Positions 1 through 7,007 of a stretch of 16,630 bases of DNA are shown piece by piece. The notes below the pieces were generated by a model that was not told the DNA's origin, did not search any database, and saw only the letters and a list, made by a program, of their open reading frames with translations. Origin of the DNA: Alphaproteobacteria bacterium. GTDB lineage: Bacteria > Pseudomonadota > Alphaproteobacteria > JAEULC01. The position numbers were made by a program, and so were the translations under genes. Every line of letters starts with the position of its first letter. The stretch's first letter is position 1. Location of the stretch: NCBI GenBank assembly GCA_020851015.1, contig JADZDN010000255.1, positions 1 to 16,630 of the forward strand. Reading direction: 5' to 3'.

Positions 1-179
1 CGCCCGGCCGCGGCTTCACCGAGGGCGGCGTGGCGCTGGGCCGCAAGATGTTCGCGGCCTGCAAGAACACCGTCGCCCAGAGCATCAAGTGGCCGCTGCG
101 CAAATGCCTGGAAAACCGCCTGGACGAACAGCAGCGCGAGATCAACCAGGACTATTGGGACCAGCAGGGCGGGGTGTGA
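1..179 (+). CDS. C-terminal end of an unrecognised protein (partial, cut by window edge)
   Basis: An open frame whose first complete codon is at base 3 runs to TGA at 177-179 and gives the last 58 residues of a protein. The tail is basic and glutamine/asparagine-rich, with the motifs FTEGG, KMFAAC, IKWPLRKCLENR and a final DYWDQQGGV. Codon use is like the rest of the window (strong G/C third positions), so it looks like a real chromosomal gene. I do not recognise the family. No signal, membrane segment or catalytic motif can be judged from the tail. Its transcript would run directly into the hairpin repeat that begins 10 bases after the stop, which could act as its 3' end. Confidence 0.6.
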   Translation, partial: PGRGFTEGGVALGRKMFAACKNTVAQSIKWPLRKCLENRLDEQQREINQDYWDQQGGV

Positions 180-188
180 GTCACCATG

Positions 189-281
189 CCCTCACCCGCC
201 CTCCGCTGCGCTCCGGGCACCCTCTCCCGCCGCGGGCGGGAGAGGGAGGGGCCCAGCGCGCGAGCGCTGGGAGGGTGAGGG
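189..281. repeat. Intergenic palindromic repeat (REP-like hairpin element)
   Basis: A 93-base element is bounded by the inverted ends CCCTCACCC (189-197) and GGGTGAGGG (273-281). Inside are a perfect 12-bp hairpin, CCCTCTCCCGCC (220-231) with GGCGGGAGAGGG (235-246), and a second hairpin, CCCAGCG (252-258) with CGCTGGG (265-271). Nested CCCTCACCC/CCCTCTCCC ends are a well-known pattern of dispersed intergenic repeats in GC-rich proteobacteria. Only one copy lies in this window, so dispersal is inferred. It sits between the stop of the upstream gene and the AraC-type gene, and could stabilise or end the upstream transcript. Confidence 0.75.
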
Positions 282-323
282 CTTTGTCCTGAACCTGTTG
301 AAGGACGTTTTCTCTAGAGTCAT

Positions 324-1079
324 ATGCCCACCTCCCGCCCGACCCTCACCCTGCGCAGCTACGCGGCGGCGGCCTGCCTGCATGCGCATGACGACTACCA
401 CCAGCTCGTCCTGCCGATCGCGGGCGCGATGCGCATGGACGTGGCCGGCACGCCGGGCGAGATCGCCGGCGAGCGGGCCGTGCTGGTGGCGCGCGGCCTG
501 CCGCACGAGTTCCGGGTCGATGGGTGGAACCGCTTCGTCGTGCTGGACTTCCCCGATGCCGCCAGGCGCGGGCCGGTGCTGGCGGCCGGAGTCGTCGACC
601 GCGCGCGGCAGGCGCCGTTCTTCGCGCTCGACAAGGGCTTCCAGCATCTCGCGCTCTACCTCGCGCATGTGATGGACCAGGGGCCGCTGCCCGATGCGAT
701 TTCCGGACAGGCGGCCGACCTGGTCAGCCATGCCGTGCTGGGCGCGCTAGCGGGCGCGAGCGTGGACGAGGCCGTCGCGCGCGCGGTCGCCCTCATTCAT
801 GCCCGCTATCCCGAGCGCCTGACGGTCTCTGTCCTGGCGGGCGAAATCGGCGTGTCGGTGAGCGTGCTGCACGAGCGCTTCCGCGGCGCGACGGGGCGCA
901 CGCCGATCGACTACCTGCAGTCCGTGCGCCTGGACGAGGCCGAGCGCCTGCTGCGCGCCTCGCGCCTGTCGATCGCCGAAATCGCGGTGCGCGTCGGCTT
1001 CTCCGACCAGACCGCGCTGACCCGTGCGTTTCGGCGCGCGCGCGGCGTGACGCCGGGCAGCCTGCGTCGGACATCGTAG
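324..1079 (+). CDS. AraC-family transcriptional regulator with cupin-type sensor domain
   Basis: This 251-residue DNA-binding regulator has an N-terminal cupin-like ligand domain (about residues 10-80, with a His cluster at HAHDDYH) and a C-terminal AraC/XylS domain. The first helix-turn-helix is near 168-187 and the second near 216-239. The second carries the family signature: IAEIAVRVGFSDQTALTRAFRR, then GVTP. Length is usual for cupin-type AraC proteins. The ATG at 324 is used because the cupin fold starts directly after it; the Shine-Dalgarno match upstream is poor. It lies 94 bases upstream of the hydrolase/oxidoreductase pair in the same direction. Control of those genes, or of itself, is a reasonable inference but is not shown by the sequence. 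The effector is unknown. Confidence 0.93.
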   Translation: MPTSRPTLTLRSYAAAACLHAHDDYHQLVLPIAGAMRMDVAGTPGEIAGERAVLVARGLPHEFRVDGWNRFVVLDFPDAARRGPVLAAGVVDRARQAPFFALDKGFQHLALYLAHVMDQGPLPDAISGQAADLVSHAVLGALAGASVDEAVARAVALIHARYPERLTVSVLAGEIGVSVSVLHERFRGATGRTPIDYLQSVRLDEAERLLRASRLSIAEIAVRVGFSDQTALTRAFRRARGVTPGSLRRTS

Positions 1080-1173
1080 CCTCGGTCAAATCCTTCGCAG
1101 CCCCAGCCAAGACACCCGCCGCCATTGCCGGTATGGTCTGCATCATTCCCGCATCAACCAGGGACCGACCGCC

Positions 1174-1899
1174 ATGCGCCTCTCCGACTTCAAGGCACTG
1201 ACCTTCGACTGCTACGGCACGCTGATCGACTGGGAGGCGGGCATCCTGAATGAGCTGAAGCCCTGGGCGAAGAAGCACGGGCTCAACTATACCGACGACC
1301 AGATCCTCGAGACCTTCGCCGAGGTGGAGTCGGCCGTGGAGCACGACAATCCGGGGATGATCTACCGCGACATCCTGGCCGAGGTGCATCGCAAGCTGGC
1401 GGCGAAGTGGAAGATCGCGGCGGACGAGAAGGCGGCGAAGGACTTCGGCGAATCCGTGCCGCGCTGGCCGGCCTTCCCGGACTCGGCCGAGGCGCTGGCC
1501 TATCTGAAGCAGCACTACACGCTGGTGATCCTCTCCAACGTGCACAACGACGGCATCGCCGCGTCGGCGAAGAAGATGGGCAACCCGTTCCACCACATCT
1601 TCACCGCCGAGATGATCGGCTCCTACAAGCCGTCGCTGCGGAATTTCGAGTACATGATCGACAAGCTGAAGGGCCTGGGCCTGCCCAAGGACAAGATACT
1701 GCACACCGCGCAGAGCCTGTTCCACGACCACAAGCCGGCGCAGGAGATGGGGCTCACCAGCGCCTGGATCGACCGCCGCGCCGGCAAGCAGGGGCAGGGC
1801 GCGACCAAGAAGCTCGCCAGCCAGCCCAAGGTGCAGTTCCGCTTCACCTCCCTGGCCGAGTTCGCCGCCGCGCACAAGGCCGAGCAGAAGAAGGGCTGA
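1174..1899 (+). CDS. Haloacid dehalogenase type II-like HAD hydrolase (divergent active site)
   Basis: A 241-residue cytoplasmic HAD-superfamily hydrolase. Motif I is FDCYGTLID, with Asp12 as the expected nucleophile. The residue two places on is Tyr, as in 2-haloacid dehalogenases and unlike the Asp of HAD phosphatases. Motif II is ILSN (Ser121), motif III is YKPS (Lys152), and the motif IV region is AQSLFHD (Ser181, Asp185). True L-2-haloacid dehalogenases have SSNxWD at motif IV, so the Asn and Trp are missing here. The halogenated substrate is therefore doubtful, although automatic pipelines would call it type II dehalogenase. The ATG at 1174 has GGGA 9 bases upstream. A 22-base gap to the FAD dehydrogenase suggests co-transcription and perhaps a shared pathway. 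Superfamily membership is firm; the reaction is not. Confidence 0.88.
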   Translation: MRLSDFKALTFDCYGTLIDWEAGILNELKPWAKKHGLNYTDDQILETFAEVESAVEHDNPGMIYRDILAEVHRKLAAKWKIAADEKAAKDFGESVPRWPAFPDSAEALAYLKQHYTLVILSNVHNDGIAASAKKMGNPFHHIFTAEMIGSYKPSLRNFEYMIDKLKGLGLPKDKILHTAQSLFHDHKPAQEMGLTSAWIDRRAGKQGQGATKKLASQPKVQFRFTSLAEFAAAHKAEQKKG

Positions 1900-1921
1900 A
1901 CCCTAAGCCCGGGCGGCCGCC

Positions 1922-3064
1922 ATGGCCGACGCGTTCGATTTCGTCGTGATCGGCGCCGGCGCGGCCGGCGTGTCGGTCGCCTGCGAACTGTCGGCCACGG
2001 GCCGCGTGGCGCTGGTGGAGCGCGAGAGCGCGCCGGCCTATCACAGCACCAGCCGCTCGGCCGCCGTGCTGGCCGAGAACTACGGGCCCGTGGGCTGGCA
2101 GCGCCTGTCGACGGCAAGCCGGCCCTTTTTCGAGAACCCGCCCGCGGGCTTCGCGGAGCACCCCCTGCTGCGGCCGCTCGGCGCGCTGTTCCTGGCGACG
2201 CAGGCGGAGGCGCCGGCGCTCGAAGAATCGGCGCGCGAGCTGGCACGGCGCGGCGTGCCGCACCGGCTGCTGCCGGCGCGCGAGGCCGGGGCGTTGAGCC
2301 CGACCGTGCGGCTCGATCCCTTCGCGCTGGCGCTGCACGAGCCGGGCTGCGCCGATATCGACGCCGCGGCGCTGGTGCAGGGCTATCTGCGGCAGATCAG
2401 GCGTAACGGCGCCACCGTCCACCTGGACGCCGAAGTGCGGTCGATCGGGCGCCGCGATGGGGTCTGGCGGGTCGAGGCCGGCCGGTCGACGCTGGCCGCG
2501 CCGATCCTCGTCAATGCCGCCGGCGCCTGGGCCGACGACATCGCCGCCCTGGCCGGCCTGCCGCGCCGGGGCGTCAAGCCCTACCGCCGCACCGCATTCA
2601 CCTTCGATCCGCCCGAGGGGGCGGCGAGCCGAACCTGGCCGATGACCTTCGACATGGCGGAGACCTGGTACTTCAAGCCGGAGGCCGGGCGGATCATGGT
2701 CTCGCCGGTCGACAAGACGCTTTCGCCGCCCTGCGACTGCCAGCCCGAGGACTATGACGTGGCGGTGGCGGTCGACCGTATCGAGCGGGCGACCACGATG
2801 CAGGTCAGGCGTATCCACAGCCGCTGGGCAGGGCTGCGGACCTTCGCGCCGGACGAGCAGCCGGTGATCGGGCCGGACCCGGCCGATCCGGGCTTCATCT
2901 GGCTGGCCGGGCAGGGTGGCAACGGCGTGATGGCAGCCCCGGCGGCGGCAAGGCTGGCCGCCGGGCTTGCGACCGGGGCAGGCGTCCCGGCCGATCTCGC
3001 CCGGCTGGGCGTGGATGCGGCCGCTACGTCGCCGGGACGGCTTCCGCCCCAACCCCATGCTTGA
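1922..3064 (+). CDS. FAD-dependent D-amino-acid/amine dehydrogenase, D-arginine dehydrogenase-like
   Basis: A 380-residue DAO-family flavoenzyme that would oxidise an amine or D-amino acid to the imino acid and pass electrons on from FAD. The Rossmann motif VVIGAGAAG is at residues 8-16, followed by LVERE. The C-terminal FAD region is WAGLRTF, PVIGPD and GQGGNGV. Compared from memory with Pseudomonas aeruginosa D-arginine dehydrogenase (DauA), many blocks agree: YHST.RSAA, FF.NPPAGF.EHPLL, ADID..AL.QGYLR.IRRN, LVNAAGAW and RR.AF.F.PP. The residues matching DauA Tyr53, Arg222, Tyr249 and Arg305 are kept. The positions of His48 and Glu87 appear as Val49 and Ala88. Since Glu87 favours basic side chains, the substrate is probably not D-arginine. 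It follows the HAD gene by 22 bases with only a weak ribosome site. Confidence 0.9.
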   Translation: MADAFDFVVIGAGAAGVSVACELSATGRVALVERESAPAYHSTSRSAAVLAENYGPVGWQRLSTASRPFFENPPAGFAEHPLLRPLGALFLATQAEAPALEESARELARRGVPHRLLPAREAGALSPTVRLDPFALALHEPGCADIDAAALVQGYLRQIRRNGATVHLDAEVRSIGRRDGVWRVEAGRSTLAAPILVNAAGAWADDIAALAGLPRRGVKPYRRTAFTFDPPEGAASRTWPMTFDMAETWYFKPEAGRIMVSPVDKTLSPPCDCQPEDYDVAVAVDRIERATTMQVRRIHSRWAGLRTFAPDEQPVIGPDPADPGFIWLAGQGGNGVMAAPAAARLAAGLATGAGVPADLARLGVDAAATSPGRLPPQPHA

Positions 3065-3068
3065 CCCG

Positions 3069-3092
3069 GTGATGCAAGGTGAACTGCATCAC
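3069..3092. promoter_or_regulatory. Inverted repeat, possible operator or transcript-end hairpin
   Basis: GTGATGCA (3069-3076) and TGCATCAC (3085-3092) are perfect 8-base inverted arms separated by 8 bases. The element lies 4 bases after the stop of the FAD dehydrogenase and 77 bases before the TPR gene. No T-run follows, so it is not a standard intrinsic terminator. The size and symmetry suit a dimeric regulator's operator for the TPR gene. Confidence 0.4.
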
Positions 3093-3169
3093 ATGATCGG
3101 CGCAGCGCTCGATCCATAGTCTCCCTCGTGGCCGGGGAGGGAAACCGCTACGGCCGACGGAGAGGGAGC

Positions 3170-4519
3170 ATGATGGTCCGCATGCTGACCGATAGGCGCG
3201 GCGTCCCGGTTTCGAGCGCGAGCCGCCGGTCCTTGGAACGCCTGGAGCAGGCTTGCGAGCTTTTCCATGCCTGCGGTCACGATCCCCTCTCCATCATCGA
3301 CGCGGCCCTGGCCGAAGATCCCGAACTCGTCATGGGACATTGCCTGCGGGCGGGATTGCTTGCCGCTGCTTCCGACCGGTCCTTCGTTGGCGAGATCGCG
3401 CGCAGCCTCGCCGCCGCCGAGGCGCTGGGGCCGCGGGCCAATGACCGTGAGCGGTGCCACATTGCCGCCCTGCGCGCCTGGGCCGACGGCGACCTCGACA
3501 CCGCATCCGACCATTACGGCCGTGTCCTGATTGAATACCCGCGCGATTTGCTTGCGCTGCAGCTTGCGCATCGCCGCGATTTCATCGCCGGGCAGACCGA
3601 CCTGCTGCGCGACCGGGTCGCCCGGGTGCTGCCTGCCTGGGATGGCGACGTGCCAGGGTATAATTTCGTGCTGGGGATGCACGCCTTCGGGCTTGCCGAG
3701 GCGGGGGACTACCGGCGCGCGGAGGAACGCGGGCGCCTGGCGGTCGCCATCGAGCCACGCGATGCCTGGGCGATCCACGCGGTTGCGCACGTAATGGAGA
3801 TGCAGGGGCGCGCCCGCGAGGGAATCGACTGGCTGGCGCGGCGGCGGCAGGACTGGGCGGGAGCCGGCCTGCTCGCCTGCCATTTCGGATGGCACCTGGC
3901 CCTGTTCCGTCTCGATCGTGGCGATACCGAAGCCGCACTCGATCTCTACGACCGCGCGATCCGCGGCACGCGGTCGCCTGCCCCGCTGGCGATGCTCGAT
4001 GCCGCTGCGCTGCTGTGGCGCCTGCAGCTTCGCCGCATCCCGGTGGGCGGCCGCTGGGCCGAACTGGCGGACGCCTACGAAGCCGGCGGGCAGGAGGGGT
4101 TTTCCGCGTTCAACGACATGCACGCCATGATGACGTATGGCGCCACCGGGCGCTCGGTTCAGGCCCGGCGGCTGCTGGCGGCACTGGAACGCCGGGCCGA
4201 GGCACCGGACAGCAACGGCCAGATGACGCGCCAGGCGGGCCTGCCCGTCTGCCGGGCGCTGTTGGCCTTCGCGCAAGGCCAGTACGCGCTTGCCGTCGAC
4301 CTGCTGCTGCGCGTGCGGCCGATCGCGTATCGCTTCGGCGGCAGCCATGTGCAGCGGGACGTGTTGTCGCTGACCCTGGTGGAGGCCGCCCTCCGGTGCG
4401 GGCAGGGCCAGACCGCCCGCGCGATCGCCGCCGAGCGCCTGGATCTGAAGCCGGTGGGCGCCAACCGGGCCCTGGCCGATCGCGCCGCGCGCGTTGTTAA
4501 CGAATCGGCGCCGGCCTGA
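3170..4519 (+). CDS. Tetratricopeptide-repeat protein, TTC38-like
   Basis: A 449-residue soluble helical-repeat protein without a signal peptide or membrane segment. Alanine/leucine-rich helix pairs run through most of its length, for example DHYGRVLIEYPRDLLALQLA and YRRAEERGRLAVAIEPRDAWAIHAVAH. The motif AIHAVAHVMEMQGR..EG (about residues 203-217) followed by W..AGLLACHFGWHLALF is typical of the TTC38-type TPR family found in many proteobacteria, whose biochemical role is not established. An in-frame GTG lies at 3128. ATG 3170, or ATG 3173 right after it, is preferred because GAGGGAG (3162-3168) sits immediately upstream. The gene stands alone, with 105 bases before it and about 400 non-coding bases after it. 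Confidence 0.85.
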   Translation: MMVRMLTDRRGVPVSSASRRSLERLEQACELFHACGHDPLSIIDAALAEDPELVMGHCLRAGLLAAASDRSFVGEIARSLAAAEALGPRANDRERCHIAALRAWADGDLDTASDHYGRVLIEYPRDLLALQLAHRRDFIAGQTDLLRDRVARVLPAWDGDVPGYNFVLGMHAFGLAEAGDYRRAEERGRLAVAIEPRDAWAIHAVAHVMEMQGRAREGIDWLARRRQDWAGAGLLACHFGWHLALFRLDRGDTEAALDLYDRAIRGTRSPAPLAMLDAAALLWRLQLRRIPVGGRWAELADAYEAGGQEGFSAFNDMHAMMTYGATGRSVQARRLLAALERRAEAPDSNGQMTRQAGLPVCRALLAFAQGQYALAVDLLLRVRPIAYRFGGSHVQRDVLSLTLVEAALRCGQGQTARAIAAERLDLKPVGANRALADRAARVVNESAPA

Positions 4520-4580
4520 CCCGTCCTCCACACGGCCGCGGCGGCCTGCCTATGCACGTATTCGCTGCCCGCTTGCCGCT

Positions 4581-4597
4581 CAAATCATATCGATTTG
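4581..4597. promoter_or_regulatory. Short inverted repeat in AT-rich intergenic stretch
   Basis: CAAATC (4581-4586) and GATTTG (4592-4597) are perfect arms around a 5-base spacer. It lies at the start of an AT-rich stretch (about 4580-4745) that also holds the palindrome CAATATATTG (4660-4669). The local drop in G+C stands out in this genome and marks a likely promoter/regulatory region for the leader RNA and the M23 gene. I could not place a convincing -35/-10 pair. Confidence 0.3.
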
Positions 4598-4752
4598 CGG
4601 CGATTGTGGCAGAAAGGCATCAGTCTCCCCGCCTTGCCGGCGCTGGAAAAGACCCTTTGCAATATATTGAAACAGAAGGCGCCGCCGCCGAATGTTAAGA
4701 ATTTAGTCAATTCTCTTCGATCAAGTTGTTGAATGTATATGGCGTTGCACAT

Positions 4753-4914
4753 ACCGGAACCCCCCGGTAGCGTTCCTGGCGCAAGCGCGGGGATTGTCGG
4801 CCGAAGGGGTTCGGCCCTGCCCCCATACAAGCGCTGCATTGGGCAACGGCCCCAAGGGAAACTTGGGGCAGGCGAGGCAGCGGACGGCGAGCCAGCCGCA
4901 CGGGGCCTCCCGAC
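4753..4914 (+). ncRNA. Candidate structured RNA or structured 5' leader upstream of the M23 gene
   Basis: This stretch folds by eye into a branched rod. The closing helix pairs GGA (4756-4758) with TCC (4908-4910), CCCCG (4762-4766) with CGGGG (4901-4905), GCG (4770-4772) with CGC (4897-4899), and CTGGC (4776-4780) with GCCAG (4891-4895). Inside is arm 1, GGGG/CCCC (4789-4792/4821-4824) capped by GGCCGAA/TTCGGCC (4799-4805/4810-4816). Arm 2 is GCCCCAAG/CTTGGGGC (4849-4856/4862-4869), enclosed by CGCTGC/GCAGCG (4832-4837/4877-4882). The segment GCGCT (4831-4835) can instead pair with AGCGC (4784-4788), so two states are possible. An open frame from ATG 4733 crosses it, but that peptide is low-complexity and not protein-like. 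It could be a 6S-like RNA, another small RNA or a regulatory leader; I cannot assign a family. Confidence 0.4.
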
Positions 4915-4915
4915 A

Positions 4916-6436
4916 ATGAGGGGACGGGGCTTGTTCGGGGGAATGTTTTTCCGCCTGAGAGGGCTGGTCGACCGGCTGTTTCCCGATCGCCAGCTGTTCG
5001 TTCGTGCCAACGACCATGTCCGCTTCCTGGCGCTTTCTCGCCGGACGCAGCTTGTCCTCGCCTGCGGGGGCATCGTGCTGGTGGGCTGGATGGTCGCGGC
5101 GACCGCGTTTGCGATCGCGATGCATCGGTCGCTGGACGGCCGGGACCAGCGGTTGGCGCGGCAGCGCATCGCCTATGACAAGCTGGTTTCCGACGTGTCC
5201 GCCTATCAGGACAAGGTGAGCCAGGTCACCCGCAGTCTCCGGGACCGCCAAGCCTACCTGCTGGGACTGTTCGAGACGGGAGCGGGCCGCGACACGGCGA
5301 GCGATGCGGCGGCCGCGGAATCCGGCGGACGCGAGGCTGCCGCACGCGCCGCCTTGCAGCGCCAAATCCGCCAGCTCGACGGTGAGCTGGAAACCATGAC
5401 CGACATGAGCGTGGCGCTGGAAGAGAACTTGGCCGACGTGCGCCAGCGCCTGGCGAACGCCATGGCCGAGCGTGACCAGGTGGCGATGGCGCGCGCCGAG
5501 CTGTGGCAGCGCCTGCAGGAATCGCAGCGCCGCGAGAAGGGCGAGGCGGAGCGCAACCTGACCCTGCGCGATACGCTGGGCCGCACGCTGCAACAGCTCA
5601 ACCTGGCGACCGACGAGCGCGACCAGATCGAGCGCGAGCGCGACTTCTATCGCACGCGCTTCAAGGACCTGGAGCGCGATATCGCGGACGGGCAAGAGCA
5701 GCAGCAGAACCTGGTGTACCGTCTGGCAGAGCGCGCCGGCGACAGTATCCAGGAGGCCGAGCGCATCGTTGCGCTGACCGGCATCAGCCCCAAGTCGATG
5801 GTCCGGACTGCCCACGCGATGCCTGCTACGGCGCTGGGCGGCCCATTCGTGCCGCTCGACCGCAAGGAACGCCCGCTGGAGCCGCTGCAGTCGGCCATCG
5901 CGTTGCTGGATCTCCAGCTCGAGCGATGGGACGGGTTGCAGCAACTGCTGCGCGCGATGCCGTTCGCGCCCCCGGTCGACAGCTACTCGATCACCAGCAC
6001 GTTCGGGCCGCGCAGCGATCCGTTCACCCAGTCGATGGCGATGCACCAGGGCCTGGACATGTCCGCCCCGCGCCGGGCGACGGTCTATGTCTCCGCCCCC
6101 GGGACGGTCGTGTTTGCCAGCCGCAAGGACCGCTACGGCAAGATGATCGAGATCGACCACGGCATGGGCATCGTCACCCGCTACGGACATTTGGACGAAA
6201 TACTGGTGAAGCCGGGCGACAAGGTCGGTTTCCGTACCAAGATCGGCTTGGTGGGCAGCACCGGCCGGACCTCCGGCTCGCATCTGCACTACGAGATCGT
6301 GGTGAAGGGCAAGCCGTTGGACCCGCAGCGCTTCATGGATGTCGGCAAGCACCTGTTCAAGGAGGTGGACGTCGCCGACGCCAAACCCGCGGCCGCCATC
6401 AAGGTGCGTGGCCGCAACAGCGTGGCGAGGAACTGA
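4916..6436 (+). CDS. Membrane-anchored coiled-coil M23 (LytM-type) metallopeptidase
   Basis: A 506-residue cell-wall endopeptidase expected to cut peptidoglycan cross-links in the periplasm. A short basic cytoplasmic N-terminus is followed by one transmembrane helix (about 45-69), then a long charged coiled coil (about 75-270, rich in Q, E, R and L heptads), and a C-terminal M23 domain. The zinc ligands are present: HQGLD (His377, Asp381) and HLH (456-458), with TSTFGPRSDPF before them and GSTGRTSGSHLH around the second site. The family's catalytic residues are therefore intact. The start is uncertain: an in-frame ATG at 4733 would add 61 unlikely residues across a structured leader, while ATG 4916 or ATG 4943 (MFFRLRG) fits the fold. 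A bactofilin follows after 47 bases, a known pairing in which the bactofilin positions or regulates the peptidase. Confidence 0.92.
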   Translation: MRGRGLFGGMFFRLRGLVDRLFPDRQLFVRANDHVRFLALSRRTQLVLACGGIVLVGWMVAATAFAIAMHRSLDGRDQRLARQRIAYDKLVSDVSAYQDKVSQVTRSLRDRQAYLLGLFETGAGRDTASDAAAAESGGREAAARAALQRQIRQLDGELETMTDMSVALEENLADVRQRLANAMAERDQVAMARAELWQRLQESQRREKGEAERNLTLRDTLGRTLQQLNLATDERDQIERERDFYRTRFKDLERDIADGQEQQQNLVYRLAERAGDSIQEAERIVALTGISPKSMVRTAHAMPATALGGPFVPLDRKERPLEPLQSAIALLDLQLERWDGLQQLLRAMPFAPPVDSYSITSTFGPRSDPFTQSMAMHQGLDMSAPRRATVYVSAPGTVVFASRKDRYGKMIEIDHGMGIVTRYGHLDEILVKPGDKVGFRTKIGLVGSTGRTSGSHLHYEIVVKGKPLDPQRFMDVGKHLFKEVDVADAKPAAAIKVRGRNSVARN

Positions 6437-6437
6437 G

Positions 6438-6453
6438 CAGGGAACGTTCCCTG
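6438..6453. promoter_or_regulatory. Perfect 16-base palindrome between the M23 and bactofilin genes
   Basis: CAGGGAACGTTCCCTG is fully self-complementary and starts one base after the M23 stop codon. It has no loop and no T-run, so an intrinsic terminator is unlikely. It could be an operator, or it could pair in the mRNA and separate expression of the two genes. The bactofilin's own ribosome site, AAGGAGA (6469-6475), lies downstream and stays free. Confidence 0.45.
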
Positions 6454-6483
6454 TCGCGCGCGGCCAGGAAGGAGACTCGCGAG

Positions 6484-6972
6484 ATGGACATCAGGCGGAT
6501 CATCACCGGCGCGGCGGAAAAGACTGCGGCCGACAAGTCCCGGGCCGTGGTCCCCGCAACCAAGGGCCAGACGCCCGGGCCGAAGAAGGCGGCCGCACCC
6601 TCGCTCATCAGCGCCGATCTCCGTATTTCCGGCGACCTCGTCAGCACCGGCGACATCCATGTCGAGGGCATCGTCGAGGGCGATATCCGCTCGGCCATGC
6701 TGACGATCGGCGAGGGGGCGGAGGTGCGCGGGGCGATCGTGGCCGAGGCGGTCCGGGTGTGCGGCGCGGTGTTCGGACAGATCCAGGCCCATCGCGTCGA
6801 GCTGACCCGCACCGCCAAGGTAACCGGCGATATCCTGCACGAATTGCTGTCGATCGAGTCGGGGGCCTTCATCGAAGGCCATTGCCGCCGGGTCGAACCG
6901 GCGCGCGACGGGGTCGTCAACCTGGCCGACGCGGTGTCCAATCCGCTGGGCAAGAAGGGCGGGGCGGCCTGA
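6484..6972 (+). CDS. Bactofilin (polymer-forming cytoskeletal protein)
   Basis: A 162-residue protein with the bactofilin layout: a disordered basic, proline-rich N-terminus (about 1-40), a beta-helix core of short valine/isoleucine and glycine repeats (about 41-136, including LRISGDLVSTGDIHVEGIVEGDI and VTGDILHELLSIESGAFIEGHC), and a short C-terminal tail. Bactofilins polymerise without nucleotide, often at the membrane, and help place cell-wall enzymes. A longer open frame extends back into the M23 gene, but ATG 6484 is clearly the start: the strong site AAGGAGA lies 8 bases upstream and the protein then has normal family length. Co-transcription with the M23 peptidase 47 bases upstream is likely. 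It ends 35 bases from the convergent kinase gene. Confidence 0.95.
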   Translation: MDIRRIITGAAEKTAADKSRAVVPATKGQTPGPKKAAAPSLISADLRISGDLVSTGDIHVEGIVEGDIRSAMLTIGEGAEVRGAIVAEAVRVCGAVFGQIQAHRVELTRTAKVTGDILHELLSIESGAFIEGHCRRVEPARDGVVNLADAVSNPLGKKGGAA

Positions 6973-7007
6973 GCTTCTCGGCACGGCGAATTGCGCGCCG
7001 CGGGCGG

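Noticed and set aside
793..4531. Long open frames on the minus strand (360, 404 and 480 codons) opposite the HAD, FAD dehydrogenase and TPR genes
   Set aside because: They are antisense shadows common in GC-rich DNA: low-complexity Arg/Gly/Ala/His-rich products with no recognisable domains, while the opposite strand carries clear families.
4695..4710. Possible CtrA site (TTAA-N7-TTAA) upstream of the M23 gene
   Set aside because: The second half-site does not match: GTCA is found at the N7 spacing.
4733..4915. N-terminal extension of the M23 protein from ATG 4733
   Set aside because: The residues are low-complexity and precede a normal short cytoplasmic N-terminus and TM helix, and the DNA here shows strong RNA-like pairing instead.
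4721..6352. 543-codon minus-strand open frame opposite the M23 gene
   Set aside because: Its composition is an artefact of the coiled-coil codons on the other strand; no domain is seen.
5503..6483. Long upstream extension of the bactofilin frame into the M23 gene
   Set aside because: This would be an out-of-frame reading of the M23 coding region; a strong ribosome site before ATG 6484 and normal bactofilin length fix the start.
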